Shown here piece after piece: positions 42,466 to 50,706 of a DNA stretch of 50,772 nt. Below the pieces are notes generated by a model, which was not told where the DNA came from, did not search any database, and saw only the letters and a list, made by a program, of their open reading frames with translations. Position numbers and translations under genes: made by a program. How positions within the stretch are numbered: position 1 is the stretch's first letter; every line of letters starts with the position of its first letter. Origin of the DNA: Dyadobacter luticola (GTDB taxonomy: Bacteria; Bacteroidota; Bacteroidia; Cytophagales; Spirosomataceae); NCBI RefSeq assembly GCF_005860805.1, contig NZ_VCEJ01000010.1, forward strand, positions 1 through 50,772, read 5' to 3'.

Positions 42466-43380
42466 CTAGCGGTGGCCAGCGTTAAAGTAAGGTATGATGG
42501 CGCCGGGATAATCAGCGAAGGCAAGCTCAGGCTCCGGGATTTCCGGATGCCACATTTTCTCCCATTCAAAGCTGTAATACCCCTTATATCCGCCTCCTTC
42601 GAGTGCATTGATCGCCTCGGTGAGCGGTGCCTCGCCTTTTCCGATGAAAGTGTAAGCCAACTTGCCATCGACCAGTCTGCCGTCTTTGATGTGCGCGTGC
42701 CGGATGTATTTTTTCAAGGCCGCATACACTTCTGCAGGCGGTTCTTTGGTGACCGACCACATATTGAATATATCCCAGATCAACCCCACATTCGGGTGCT
42801 CGGCCTGTTTCATGATGCGCAGCAGCATGTCTTTCCAGATGACCTCCCCATGAGATTCCAGAAGGACGGTCACATTCTTTCCTTTGGCATAATTGGCAAG
42901 CTCCAGCAGCCCCTCGGCAATCATATTGATCGTTTGCTCGCGATCCTGATCTTTGGGAAGATCATTGGGGAACACCCGCACATAAGGACAGCCGAGCTGC
43001 TGCGCGAGGTCTATAAAAGCCCGCCCTTCGTCCAGGTTTTTCTTGCGTTTTTCGGCATCGAGGTGGTGCAGCGCCGTAGAGGCGCCCAGGTTGCATATCT
43101 CGATTTTATGGTCGGCAAAAAGCTTCCGAGTTGAAGCAATCTGCTCGGGCGTGCTGAATTCAGCGCATTTGGGAAGATAAAGCTCCCCCTGTAACCCGCG
43201 AATCTCCACGGCATCGTAACCCTCTTTGGCCGCGGTCGTCACGATTTCGGTAAGTGTCCATTTAGGACAGCCCAATGTCGAAAAAGATAGTTTTTGTTTG
43301 TCTTTTTTGATAGGCAGGTCAAGAGTGGCTACGGCGGCCAGCGCCATGCTGCTTTTCAGGAATGTTCTGCGGGTATTCAT
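42466..43380 (-). CDS. Sugar phosphate isomerase/epimerase (xylose isomerase-like TIM barrel)
   Basis: A 304-residue protein. The first 25 residues contain a twin-arginine-like signal (NTRRTFLKSSMALAAVATL), common in Bacteroidota members of this family, so it is probably exported. The remaining part is an AP-endonuclease/xylose-isomerase TIM barrel: AKEGYDAVEIRG, CPYVRVFPND, VLLESHGE, NVGLIWDIFNMW, HIKDG and YYSFEWEK provide the metal-binding Glu, Asp and His residues. It likely isomerises or epimerises a sugar or keto-sugar. The cupin gene follows after 2 bp. Confidence 0.87.
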   Translation of the reverse strand: MNTRRTFLKSSMALAAVATLDLPIKKDKQKLSFSTLGCPKWTLTEIVTTAAKEGYDAVEIRGLQGELYLPKCAEFSTPEQIASTRKLFADHKIEICNLGASTALHHLDAEKRKKNLDEGRAFIDLAQQLGCPYVRVFPNDLPKDQDREQTINMIAEGLLELANYAKGKNVTVLLESHGEVIWKDMLLRIMKQAEHPNVGLIWDIFNMWSVTKEPPAEVYAALKKYIRHAHIKDGRLVDGKLAYTFIGKGEAPLTEAINALEGGGYKGYYSFEWEKMWHPEIPEPELAFADYPGAIIPYFNAGHR

Positions 43381-43523
43381 TGGGGTAGATGGGTTAGGAG
43401 CTGTAGATAATCATTCCAGAAAGGCTAAATCGGGTAAAATATACCGGTTAGCATTTAGCGCAGAACCTGGCGGTCCGGAGCCGAAAAATACTCACTTTTG
43501 TGTAACGTTCTTGAAAACAAACA

Positions 43524-44231
43524 TTGTCAGATAACGATACCTCCCGACTTTCCCGGCTCGTTGCCATTGTGACGCAGCTACAATCGAAGCGAACGATAAC
43601 TTCCACTTACCTGGCCGAGCAGTTCAATGTCAGCGTACGCACGATTTACCGTGATATCCGTACGCTGGAAAGTGCAGGGGTGCCTGTCGTGACCGAGGAG
43701 GGGAAAGGGTATACCCTTGTGGAAGGTTACCGGCTTCCTCCTGTCATGTTTTCCGAAGAAGAGGCAAATGCATTGATCACTGCGGAAAAGCTGGTGCAAC
43801 TCAATAAAGACTCCTCATTATCACAAAACTATGTCAGTGCTGTCACAAAAATAAAATCGGTACTGCGGAGTAAAACCAAGGATAAAGCGGCGCTCCTTTC
43901 TGAGCGGGTTGCTTTTGAGGAAACATCACCATTGAGCTCCGGCAGCAACCTGTTGTCGTCATTACAAATTGCGCTTACCCACTTTAATGTCGTTCGGCTT
44001 GCTTATCGCTCATCGGCAAAAGATGATACGACATTACGGTTTGTGGAGCCATTTGCGGTTATTAACCGGTTAGGAGAAAATTGGTATTTAATAGCCTGGT
44101 GCCGTTTACGTCAGGATTTTAGGCTATTTCGATTTGATCGGATTATCGGATTTGAAATCATAAATGAGACCTTCAAGCCACACAATATAAGTCTGGAAGA
44201 ATTTCTTGAAAATTATAGGAGAAAATTCTGA
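43524..44231 (+). CDS. WYL-domain transcriptional regulator (YafY/DeoR-like), TTG start
   Basis: A 235-residue regulator. Residues about 8-65 are an HTH_11 domain (RLSRLVAIVTQLQSKRTITSTYLAEQFNVSVRTIYRDIRTLE). Residues about 135-235 are a WYL-type domain (HFNVVRLAYRSSAKD, EPFAVINRLGENWYLIAWC) thought to bind a ligand or nucleic acid. There is no ATG before the HTH, so the TTG at 43524 is the most likely start. It probably controls the VOC-protein gene 64 bp downstream on the same strand. Confidence 0.85.
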   Translation: MSDNDTSRLSRLVAIVTQLQSKRTITSTYLAEQFNVSVRTIYRDIRTLESAGVPVVTEEGKGYTLVEGYRLPPVMFSEEEANALITAEKLVQLNKDSSLSQNYVSAVTKIKSVLRSKTKDKAALLSERVAFEETSPLSSGSNLLSSLQIALTHFNVVRLAYRSSAKDDTTLRFVEPFAVINRLGENWYLIAWCRLRQDFRLFRFDRIIGFEIINETFKPHNISLEEFLENYRRKF

Positions 44232-44295
44232 TCACCCCTGACATAAGGCTGTCACCTGACGCTGCTTATTTTGTGTAAACTTTAAAACAAAGCAC

Positions 44296-44832
44296 ATGGA
44301 AACCAGCAATTCAATAAACATGACGCCCGAAGGCTACACCGCTATCACGCCATGGATCATCTCGCCATCTTCGGAAAAGTTGATAGCGTTTTTGAAAGAT
44401 GCATTCGACGCCCAGGAAATCCCCAACAGCAGAATCACGAATGATGTGGGACAAATCATCCACGTGGTTGTAAAGATCGGAGATGCTCACGTCATGCTTT
44501 TCGACGCGCGTGAAGGCTGGGCCGCTACACCGACATTCCTGAACCTGTATGTCACAGATATCGAGAAGACTTATCGCCGTAGTCTCGAACTGGATGCACA
44601 GTCGGTTACCGATATCACATTGTTATGGTTTGGCGAGAAAGTCTGCCGCATACTCGACCCGTTTGGCAATTTGTGGTGGATCAACCAGCGGGTCGAAGAA
44701 GTGGACTTCACTAAGCCCGAGATTGCAGAACGTGCTGCGACGCCTGAGGCCAAGCAAGGAATTGCATACATTCAACGATCTCTTGATGAAGCATTCAAAG
44801 CGCAGAAAGCTTTTTTTGAAACTCTGGAATAA
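44296..44832 (+). CDS. VOC-family (glyoxalase/bleomycin resistance-like) protein
   Basis: A 178-residue protein of the PhnB-like vicinal oxygen chelate family. It starts with YTAITPWIISPSSEKLIAFLKDAFDAQE, has HVMLFDAREGW and FLNLYVTDIEKTYRRSLELDA, and ends with the typical DPFGNLWWINQR. The C-terminal 40 residues form an extra charged helix. Members bind metal or small toxic molecules; no specific substrate can be assigned. It follows the WYL regulator and probably forms an operon with it. The 14 bp downstream separate it from the convergent broken hydrolase gene. Confidence 0.85.
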   Translation: METSNSINMTPEGYTAITPWIISPSSEKLIAFLKDAFDAQEIPNSRITNDVGQIIHVVVKIGDAHVMLFDAREGWAATPTFLNLYVTDIEKTYRRSLELDAQSVTDITLLWFGEKVCRILDPFGNLWWINQRVEEVDFTKPEIAERAATPEAKQGIAYIQRSLDEAFKAQKAFFETLE

Positions 44833-44846
44833 TAGTGCCTGGCTGA

Positions 44847-45489
44847 TTATTTCAGCCACTTACTTAACGCCGTTAGAAACAGTGCCTGCTGATCAATAAA
44901 TAAAGTGTGTGAGCACTGATCCAAATATTTAACCCGATCAGTTCCGATCACGCGCCTCAGTTCACCAATCTGCTCATTTGAGTAAAGACCATCCTGCTTG
45001 CCATAGAGTGCATAAACGGGAACTTGCAACTCCCGCAAATATTTGAGCTGTGGCGTAACATCAATATTATGTCTGGGTTCATGCTTCCAGAATGTTGCGA
45101 CCGCATGTTCGTTTTTTACATAGCCAGTTATGAGCGGGTCTGTTGAATAGGAATTATAAATCGCTTTTGCGCGATCATTTGGCGCAGGCAATGAAAAGAA
45201 TCCGTTCGCGGAGGCGTGTTTGAAAACCAGCGTGCGGTAGGCAAGTGAATTCGTAACCGATCACAAAAAATCCCCGATCGGCCAGTAACTGAGCGGTAGT
45301 TGCTTCGAAATATACGCTGCTGCTACCCGGCCCTCCGTGCAAGAAAATCATTGGGTGATTACTTCGACTCCCAAACGATCGGCTATATAAATGCTGAGAT
45401 CGACAAATGGAAGATGATAAAACAATGACAAACAACAGATATAACCGCCTGGCCAGCATTTGATAAAATAATCGCTTGATCAAATTCAT
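44847..45489 (-). pseudogene. Alpha/beta hydrolase gene with internal deletion
   Basis: The 5' part (45489 down to about 45250) encodes a signal peptide, MIFLHGGPGSSSVYFEATT and LADRGFFVIGY, the oxyanion-hole region of an alpha/beta hydrolase. Reading then continues in another frame with LAYRTLVFKHASANGFFSLP and, to the stop at 44847, VPVYALYGKQDGLYS and CSHTLFIDQQ, the end of the enzyme with its Asp and His. About 100 residues between, including the GxSxG nucleophile, are deleted, so no active enzyme can be made. Its start overlaps the DinB gene by 4 bp. Confidence 0.75.
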
Positions 45490-46010
45490 TTGGCCAACCT
45501 TAAACCGAAATCATATCGCTTCTCCACCACCCGGCTAATCATTCCAATCTGCCCACAGTGATACATGGTATGTTTGATATTCCAGTCAATCGCCTCAAAT
45601 TTCGTCTTCGCAATGGGGTGCGGCGTGGGTGTGGGCTCCAACGGATTGTTGAGCTCGGCAACTGTTAGAGAGGATAAAACGGCAATAGATTTTTGCTGCA
45701 TTACGTTCAAAGCATTGAACAGTATGTCCGGGCTTACCTTTCCGAAAGAGCTATGCGGGCCGGCGACTGTAAACATCTCGCTATATTCCTTGATGGGAAG
45801 CTTTTGGAGTACATCCATTTGATGGCCACGGATGACCATGATTGAATGGAAGTAGTGGCTAATGATCAAATGCCCAACCTGCCAGTTGATGTTGGAGTCT
45901 ACCACTTTAGGAATGACTTCCCATTTGTCGGACGGAACTTCATCGAGAAGCCGGTTCGTCCATTCGTACGCATTAATTGTTTGATTGATTAACAGTTCGA
46001 TTTCTGACAT
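45486..46010 (-). CDS. DinB-family protein
   Basis: A 174-residue four-helix-bundle protein of the DinB/YfiT superfamily. The metal-binding His pattern is visible in WQVGHLIISHYFHS and IKHTMYHCGQIGMI. Members include thiol-dependent S-transferases (for example bacillithiol transferases) and unassigned proteins; no substrate can be stated. It lies between the AhpD-like gene (5 bp upstream) and the broken hydrolase (4-bp overlap downstream), making a three-gene minus-strand operon. Confidence 0.85.
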   Translation of the reverse strand: MSEIELLINQTINAYEWTNRLLDEVPSDKWEVIPKVVDSNINWQVGHLIISHYFHSIMVIRGHQMDVLQKLPIKEYSEMFTVAGPHSSFGKVSPDILFNALNVMQQKSIAVLSSLTVAELNNPLEPTPTPHPIAKTKFEAIDWNIKHTMYHCGQIGMISRVVEKRYDFGLRLAK

Positions 46011-46015
46011 TATTG

Positions 46016-46369
46016 TTAAAGAGCTTTTTTTGCAATTTCCTCCTCAAATATACGCATTGCAAAAAGACCATTGCAGACAGCACCACCAGCTCTAAGTGCC
46101 GCGGCGATAAATACCGTTTCCCCGATTTCTTCCTTTGTAGCTCCTGCCTCGATCGCGTTTTTCATGTGGGCTTCGATGCAGTAGGAACATTGAGTTGTCA
46201 ATGCCACTGCCACCGACATCAGCTCCCTGTATTTAACGGGAATGACGCCGTCGCTCCGTTCAGCAGTATACTTCAAATTCAAAAAAGCCGCCGCCTCCTT
46301 CGGTGCGGAATTGATCAGTGTTTCAGTGTATTTCCGATCCTTGGACGATTGATATTCTGTCATCTTCAT
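46016..46369 (-). CDS. Carboxymuconolactone decarboxylase / AhpD-like protein
   Basis: A 117-residue protein with the AhpD core CSYCIEAHMKNAIEAGATKEEIGE: Cys61 and Cys64 form the redox pair and His68 the proton relay. These proteins act in peroxide defence or dehydrogenase-like disulfide chemistry as trimers. Length is that of the single-domain subgroup. It is the first gene of the minus-strand operon with the DinB-like gene and the broken hydrolase. The divergent neighbour at 46508 encodes a secreted DUF1579-like protein. Confidence 0.9.
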   Translation of the reverse strand: MKMTEYQSSKDRKYTETLINSAPKEAAAFLNLKYTAERSDGVIPVKYRELMSVAVALTTQCSYCIEAHMKNAIEAGATKEEIGETVFIAAALRAGGAVCNGLFAMRIFEEEIAKKAL

Positions 46370-46507
46370 GCAGATATGTGGTATAATGCGAAGGGTCTTG
46401 TTTTGTTTCTATACTCGTTTTGTAATCTTCGCGTTGCCATGCATTTGAAAGAAGCACGAGTTGAAACGATAAATTCTGCGTAAATTATCGATCTAATAAT
46501 TGATCTG

Positions 46508-47128
46508 ATGACAAAATCCATTTCACTAGCAATCCTGACCTTTTTTTCGGCTGCTACCTTTCATGGCTTCGCGCAAACAAAGCCAGCCAAGGATACCGTG
46601 CAAAACAAAAAGGAAGAAGTCATGAACCAGTTAATTGACTATTCCAGGCCAGGTGCCAACCATGCCATTCTCGGTAAGCTTGCAGGGAATTGGGCGTTCC
46701 AAGATAAAAATCTGCCTTTTGTCAAAGGAACAATTACAAGGAAGCCGATTTACGAAGGGCGGTTCTATGTGGTTGAGGTAACAGGTGGCAAACTCCAGAT
46801 ACCGATTGCTAACGGTCAAATGAAGCTCGAAAATTACCAGGAAATGGAAGTTGAAGGTTATGACAACGTAAAGAAGGCATTTATTTCCAGCTCAATTAAC
46901 AATCATATTGGGAGTAACATCGATATTCAAGTGGGTAGCTATGATCCTAGTGGTTCCGTTTTCACATACGAATGGGAGAGCGAATTACAGCCTGGTTTTA
47001 AGATCAGGAAACAAAGAGTCTTGCAAATCGTGGACGATTCTCATTATACAGAGACTTATTACGAAGAGCAAAACGGCACGAAGAAAATCACCAGGAGCTT
47101 GGAATATTCCAGGGCTGCGGGAAATTGA
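46508..47128 (+). CDS. Secreted DUF1579-like protein
   Basis: A 206-residue protein with a signal peptide ending FHGFAQ near residue 22. The pattern LGKLAGNWAFQDK, ITRKPIYEGRFYVVE, MEVEGYDNVKKAFISS and GSYDPSGSVFTYEW resembles the DUF1579 family, lipocalin-like small beta-barrels of unknown function. No catalytic residues are evident. It stands alone; the 140 bp after it to the convergent kinase gene hold nothing recognised. Confidence 0.65.
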   Translation: MTKSISLAILTFFSAATFHGFAQTKPAKDTVQNKKEEVMNQLIDYSRPGANHAILGKLAGNWAFQDKNLPFVKGTITRKPIYEGRFYVVEVTGGKLQIPIANGQMKLENYQEMEVEGYDNVKKAFISSSINNHIGSNIDIQVGSYDPSGSVFTYEWESELQPGFKIRKQRVLQIVDDSHYTETYYEEQNGTKKITRSLEYSRAAGN

Positions 47129-47268
47129 ATTACCGTTTAACCAATAGTTGGGCATAAAGAGTTAGCTCGGTTACATTGCATAGTTATCCTAAAAAAATAA
47201 CGGTGAACGGTCTTACAACCTGGTTTGACTTTGAAGGAATTGCACCAATATGTGCTAAGAATTCATCT

Positions 47269-49413
47269 TCATTTGGAAAATAACTTGACATAGAACTCGC
47301 TCCATTCACCTTCGCTACTTTCGAAACTAAATGATCCCCCATGAGCTTTTGTAATGATGTCATAGCTGAGGGATAATCCCAGACCAGTCCCTTCACCGGT
47401 TGGTTTGGTTGTGAAAAATGGCTGCATGATTTTGGATTTGATCGCCTCAGGTATGCCCATTCCGTTATCTCTCACACGAATTTCAACAGAATCAGGATGA
47501 GCCAGTTTTGTACTGATCCAAACTAGGGGCTTGAAATCCGGGTTCTGCTTACCCTTTGAATAAACGGTATAAAATGCATTGCCGAACAGGTTAAGCAGTA
47601 CCCGCCCTATTTCCTGGGGCACCACATCGATCTGACCAAGTTCAGGGTCAAAATCAGTAATCAGCTCACAATGAAATCCCGGATGTTTGGTCAGCTGGGC
47701 CTGATAAGCCAGGCGAAGATATTCCTCGATAAGCTGGTTGAGGTCAGTGGGCTGGACGTCGCCCGAAGTGCTGCGGGAATGTTCCAGCATCCCGCGAACG
47801 ATATTGCTTGCCCGGCCTCCGTGCTGGCGGATTTTCTGAACATTGCTCCGAATGTCCACCGCGATCGCGCTCGCTTCGGCAATATAACCCTTACTAAGCT
47901 CGCCCTCCAACTCGACAACCAACTCCTCCGACAATTCTGAAAAATTATTCACAAAATTCAGCGGATTCTGGATTTCATGGGCAATGCCTGCTGTGAGCTC
48001 TCCGAGGCTTGCCAACTTTTCCTTTTGCACTAGCTGCGCCTGCGTTGCAGTGAGCTCTTTAAGAAATTTGTTCAACTCGGAGGTACGTTCTTCGACCTGC
48101 ATTTCCAATTGTTGGTTTTGAGAAGCCAGCAAATCCTGCTTTTCCTCTGTAATCCGGACGACGGCAGCCGCCTTACTCTCCACGTCCATCAGTATTTCCC
48201 TGAAACGGAGGATAATGTAAACGACGAAGGAAAGCGGAATAGCAATTAACGCCCCGGTCATAGCCAATTTGGTTGGAAGATCAATTATCCCATAAATGAT
48301 AGCGGCATAGGTTAAGTAAGATACCAAACTGATGATCGCTCCAACAACAACCGGCCATTGTGCACCACGTACGTTTTTCCAGGCAGCGACAAGTAAATAC
48401 ATGACAACCAGCGATCCGAGTACGGTGGAAACCGATCCGATACGGTTATCTCCAATGATAATGGTTGCTATTCCTCCAATTGTCGCGACGGCAATAATGA
48501 CAACGCGCAGAACCAGCGAGAGTGGTCGCCCTAAAATATGTGCTATGGCAACTACTGAAAATGGAAATGAAACGTAAAAAAGCAGCCAGGCCGCCAGGAA
48601 GGTAGAAAAATAAAGAGAGTACGGTAACTGGAAAACTTCGATGAACAAGAACAAATTATGAATACAAGTCAGGGTTCCCCATACAGCCAGGGAGCGTACA
48701 ACATTTCGTTCCTGCGGTCCCTGAAAGGGGATCAGCCAGAACAATAAGGTCATTATCGCCGAAATGATCAGCCAAAGGGTCAGGTAAATGGTTTTCGTCC
48801 GAAATGAACTTAGCAAATCCTTCACTGCATCCGGCCCAAATAACGTAAGTGACTCCAATGCATCAGGGGTTGATTTCAATATTTCCGGAAAAAGAGGCGA
48901 AACGTAATCAACCCAGTGAAGCGCCACCATATGTTCTTGTCCCGGCACAAGAATTATTGGCAATGTAGGCGAGAAATAAGGATAATACTCCTTATACGAT
49001 TTCCCAAAACTTCCTGTGATTCCATAGGTTTTGATCAGCTTTCCGTCAACATACAAATCGACCGCCGCCCAGCCGGTTTTTCGAAAATCAAGGGGAATGC
49101 TTTGGAAAGTTGAATCCAGAACTAGCCTGAGCCGAAACCAACCCTCGACACGTCCTTCCTTATCAGCGTCTTTTACAGACAATTCACTGGGGTTTTTCTT
49201 CTCCCATCCGGATGCGACGAAATCAGTTCTTGCCCAATCCGGATTGTTACCAGCACGATAAATCCACTCTTTGGCAGACGCCAGCGATATACGTTGCTCG
49301 TTGCCCAGCATTGTTTTGTCCAGTTTCAGGACATTATCCCGGGCAATGACAGTCGATAGGCTTGCGAAAAATGTGATGATTAATAGGCTACTGAGTAAAG
49401 ACCGTTTAAGCAT
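47269..49413 (-). CDS. Sensor histidine kinase with 7TM-type sensor region
   Basis: A 714-residue membrane kinase. A signal-like segment comes first (SLLIITFFASLSTVIA), then a periplasmic beta-sandwich resembling the galactose-binding sensor of the 7TMR-DISM family (WFRLRLVLD, DLYVDGKLIKTYG). Seven hydrophobic segments follow between about 215 and 420, then a long coiled coil (QNQQLEMQVEERTSELNKFL). The kinase core has the H-box ELTAGIAHEIQNPLNF, the N-box LLNLFGNAFYTV and the G-boxes RDNGMGIP and GTGLGLSLSYDI. No response regulator is adjacent, so it is an orphan here. Confidence 0.9.
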   Translation of the reverse strand: MLKRSLLSSLLIITFFASLSTVIARDNVLKLDKTMLGNEQRISLASAKEWIYRAGNNPDWARTDFVASGWEKKNPSELSVKDADKEGRVEGWFRLRLVLDSTFQSIPLDFRKTGWAAVDLYVDGKLIKTYGITGSFGKSYKEYYPYFSPTLPIILVPGQEHMVALHWVDYVSPLFPEILKSTPDALESLTLFGPDAVKDLLSSFRTKTIYLTLWLIISAIMTLLFWLIPFQGPQERNVVRSLAVWGTLTCIHNLFLFIEVFQLPYSLYFSTFLAAWLLFYVSFPFSVVAIAHILGRPLSLVLRVVIIAVATIGGIATIIIGDNRIGSVSTVLGSLVVMYLLVAAWKNVRGAQWPVVVGAIISLVSYLTYAAIIYGIIDLPTKLAMTGALIAIPLSFVVYIILRFREILMDVESKAAAVVRITEEKQDLLASQNQQLEMQVEERTSELNKFLKELTATQAQLVQKEKLASLGELTAGIAHEIQNPLNFVNNFSELSEELVVELEGELSKGYIAEASAIAVDIRSNVQKIRQHGGRASNIVRGMLEHSRSTSGDVQPTDLNQLIEEYLRLAYQAQLTKHPGFHCELITDFDPELGQIDVVPQEIGRVLLNLFGNAFYTVYSKGKQNPDFKPLVWISTKLAHPDSVEIRVRDNGMGIPEAIKSKIMQPFFTTKPTGEGTGLGLSLSYDIITKAHGGSFSFESSEGEWSEFYVKLFSK

Positions 49414-49555
49414 TTCAGTTTGAGGGGATTTGAGCTTCTCAAATTACTAAAAACAACGATCTTTCTAGTGTCCGAAACTGACCCAACACGATTTAGTGAA
49501 AAAAATTCCTACGCTACAATCCTGCACAAGCCTCTTGTAACTTACATAACCAAAC

Positions 49556-49607
49556 CTGTAAGATATCCGGGCACTTCCCGGCAGATTTATATAAATTGCC
49601 TTTTTTA
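49556..49607 (+). promoter_or_regulatory. Conserved 52-bp block upstream of HTH gene, copy 2
   Basis: It aligns without gaps to 17702-17753 (45 of 52 identical, counted by eye), ending 18 bp before the HTH start codon. The conserved core is GATTTATATAAATTGCC plus six T. Matching blocks upstream of both HTH genes imply a shared promoter or operator carried with the cassette. Confidence 0.6.
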
Positions 49608-49625
49608 ACCAAACACCTTTTCCAC

Positions 49626-50051
49626 ATGGCACATACTACCTCCAATCCGAAGATTCACGAAGGCCGTAACTTGAAGCGTTTTCGAGAGCTTCTCGGACTC
49701 AAGCAAGACGCAATGGCGTTTGAGCTTGGCGAGGATTGGAACCAGCAAAAAATCTCTCTTCTCGAACAAAGAGAAAAGATAGATTCCGACATTTTGGAGC
49801 AAGTTGCGGCTATTTTGAAAATACCGGCTGAGGCGATCCGCAATTTCAACGAGGACCAAGCAATCAACATTATTACTACTACTTTCAATGATCAGGCTGT
49901 CGGAAGCTCTGTGAATTATGGGACTATTCAGAAAGATCCAATTGATAAGTTAATGCAGCTTCATGAGGAGAAAATTGCTTTGTATGAGCGGATGTTGAAG
50001 GAGAAGGATGAGATGATGGAAAGGTTGGAGCGGTTGATTGGGGGGAAGTAG
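49626..50051 (+). CDS. HTH protein with C-terminal coiled coil, copy 2
   Basis: A 141-residue paralogue of 17771-18193; the ATG at 49626 gives the matching start (MAHTTSNPKIHEG), and the earlier in-frame ATG at 49596 would place coding sequence in the conserved upstream block. The HTH (residues about 12-68) is almost identical to copy 1; the middle linker (about 78-102) differs, and the coiled coil KIALYERMLKEKDEMMERLE is conserved. Here no nuclease gene follows; instead, after 139 bp, a SIR2-family gene begins. The same regulator-like gene is thus found at two sites in front of different putative effectors. Confidence 0.85.
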   Translation: MAHTTSNPKIHEGRNLKRFRELLGLKQDAMAFELGEDWNQQKISLLEQREKIDSDILEQVAAILKIPAEAIRNFNEDQAINIITTTFNDQAVGSSVNYGTIQKDPIDKLMQLHEEKIALYERMLKEKDEMMERLERLIGGK

Positions 50052-50190
50052 CCCCTGCCTTAACTCGAAAAACGAACTACTTATGGCCTACTTGACCGTA
50101 TAATAAAATAATTATCATTTTATGTAACGTTTTCGATAGATAAAGACATTATGCTACTTGTGTTGCAAACTCCATTTTCTTTGAATTGCA

Positions 50191-50616
50191 ATGCAAATTT
50201 TTCATGACCCCTCTAAACAGATAAATTTCCTGAGCCAGATTCTGTCAAATGGAAAAAAATCATTGTCCTTTTTTATCTCTGCTGGCTGTCCGCTAGGTGT
50301 AGCAATGCCTGCCGGTGCGTGGCCACTTATCCCAGCAATAAAGGAACTATCTCAAAAAGTTAATAAGCATTTCGAAGAACCTGCCAATCTTCCTTTGAAA
50401 TACGGTGATTTATTGCACGAGCTAAACTCAGATGGTTTAGATCAAGAAAACATTGAACAAGTATTAAGTTTTATTCGTGCTCTGAGTCATGTCGCGGGTA
50501 AAGGTGTAGTGCGAGGGTTTTCGCAAGCCAATTTGGCAGATATTGAAAAGGTTATTTGCGAAAAAATTGTCGAGTTGATAAATGTATCATTACCAAGTGG
50601 AGATACCCCATTGTAA
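50191..50616 (+). pseudogene. SIR2-family defence protein, N-terminal part, truncated by an IS element
   Basis: 141 residues of a larger protein. KSLSFFISAGCPLGVAMP corresponds to the NAD-binding GAG loop of SIR2-like proteins, and NIEQVLSFIRALSHV and NVSLPSGDTP match the family segment that normally continues DTPYH. The frame stops at TAA 50614, which lies in the first bases of a 17-bp repeat at the edge of an IS3-family element. SIR2 proteins of this kind degrade NAD+ in anti-phage systems. The catalytic Asn/His region is not present, so no active enzyme is expected unless the rest continues after the IS. Confidence 0.7.
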
Positions 50617-50662
50617 GTATCCCTAAACTGTAAGTATCCCTAAACTGTAAGTATCCCTAAAC
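50612..50662 (+). repeat. 17-bp tandem repeat, three perfect copies, at IS left end
   Basis: Three identical head-to-tail copies of TGTAAGTATCCCTAAAC (50612-50628, 50629-50645, 50646-50662). They follow the interrupted SIR2 gene directly and lie 45 bp before the transposase start. The first copy supplies the TAA that ends the SIR2 frame. They may be a repeated terminal sequence of the IS element. Confidence 0.8.
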
Positions 50663-50706
50663 CACAGACAGTTTGAAATTGGAGAATATCACTTAATTTT
50701 AAACTG

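Noticed and set aside
43524..43526. Possible ATG start for the WYL regulator downstream of TTG
   Set aside because: The first ATG lies beyond the HTH domain, so it would remove it; the TTG is preferred.
47184..47396. Short minus-strand frame downstream of the sensor kinase
   Set aside because: It overlaps the end of the kinase gene in another frame and shows no family features.
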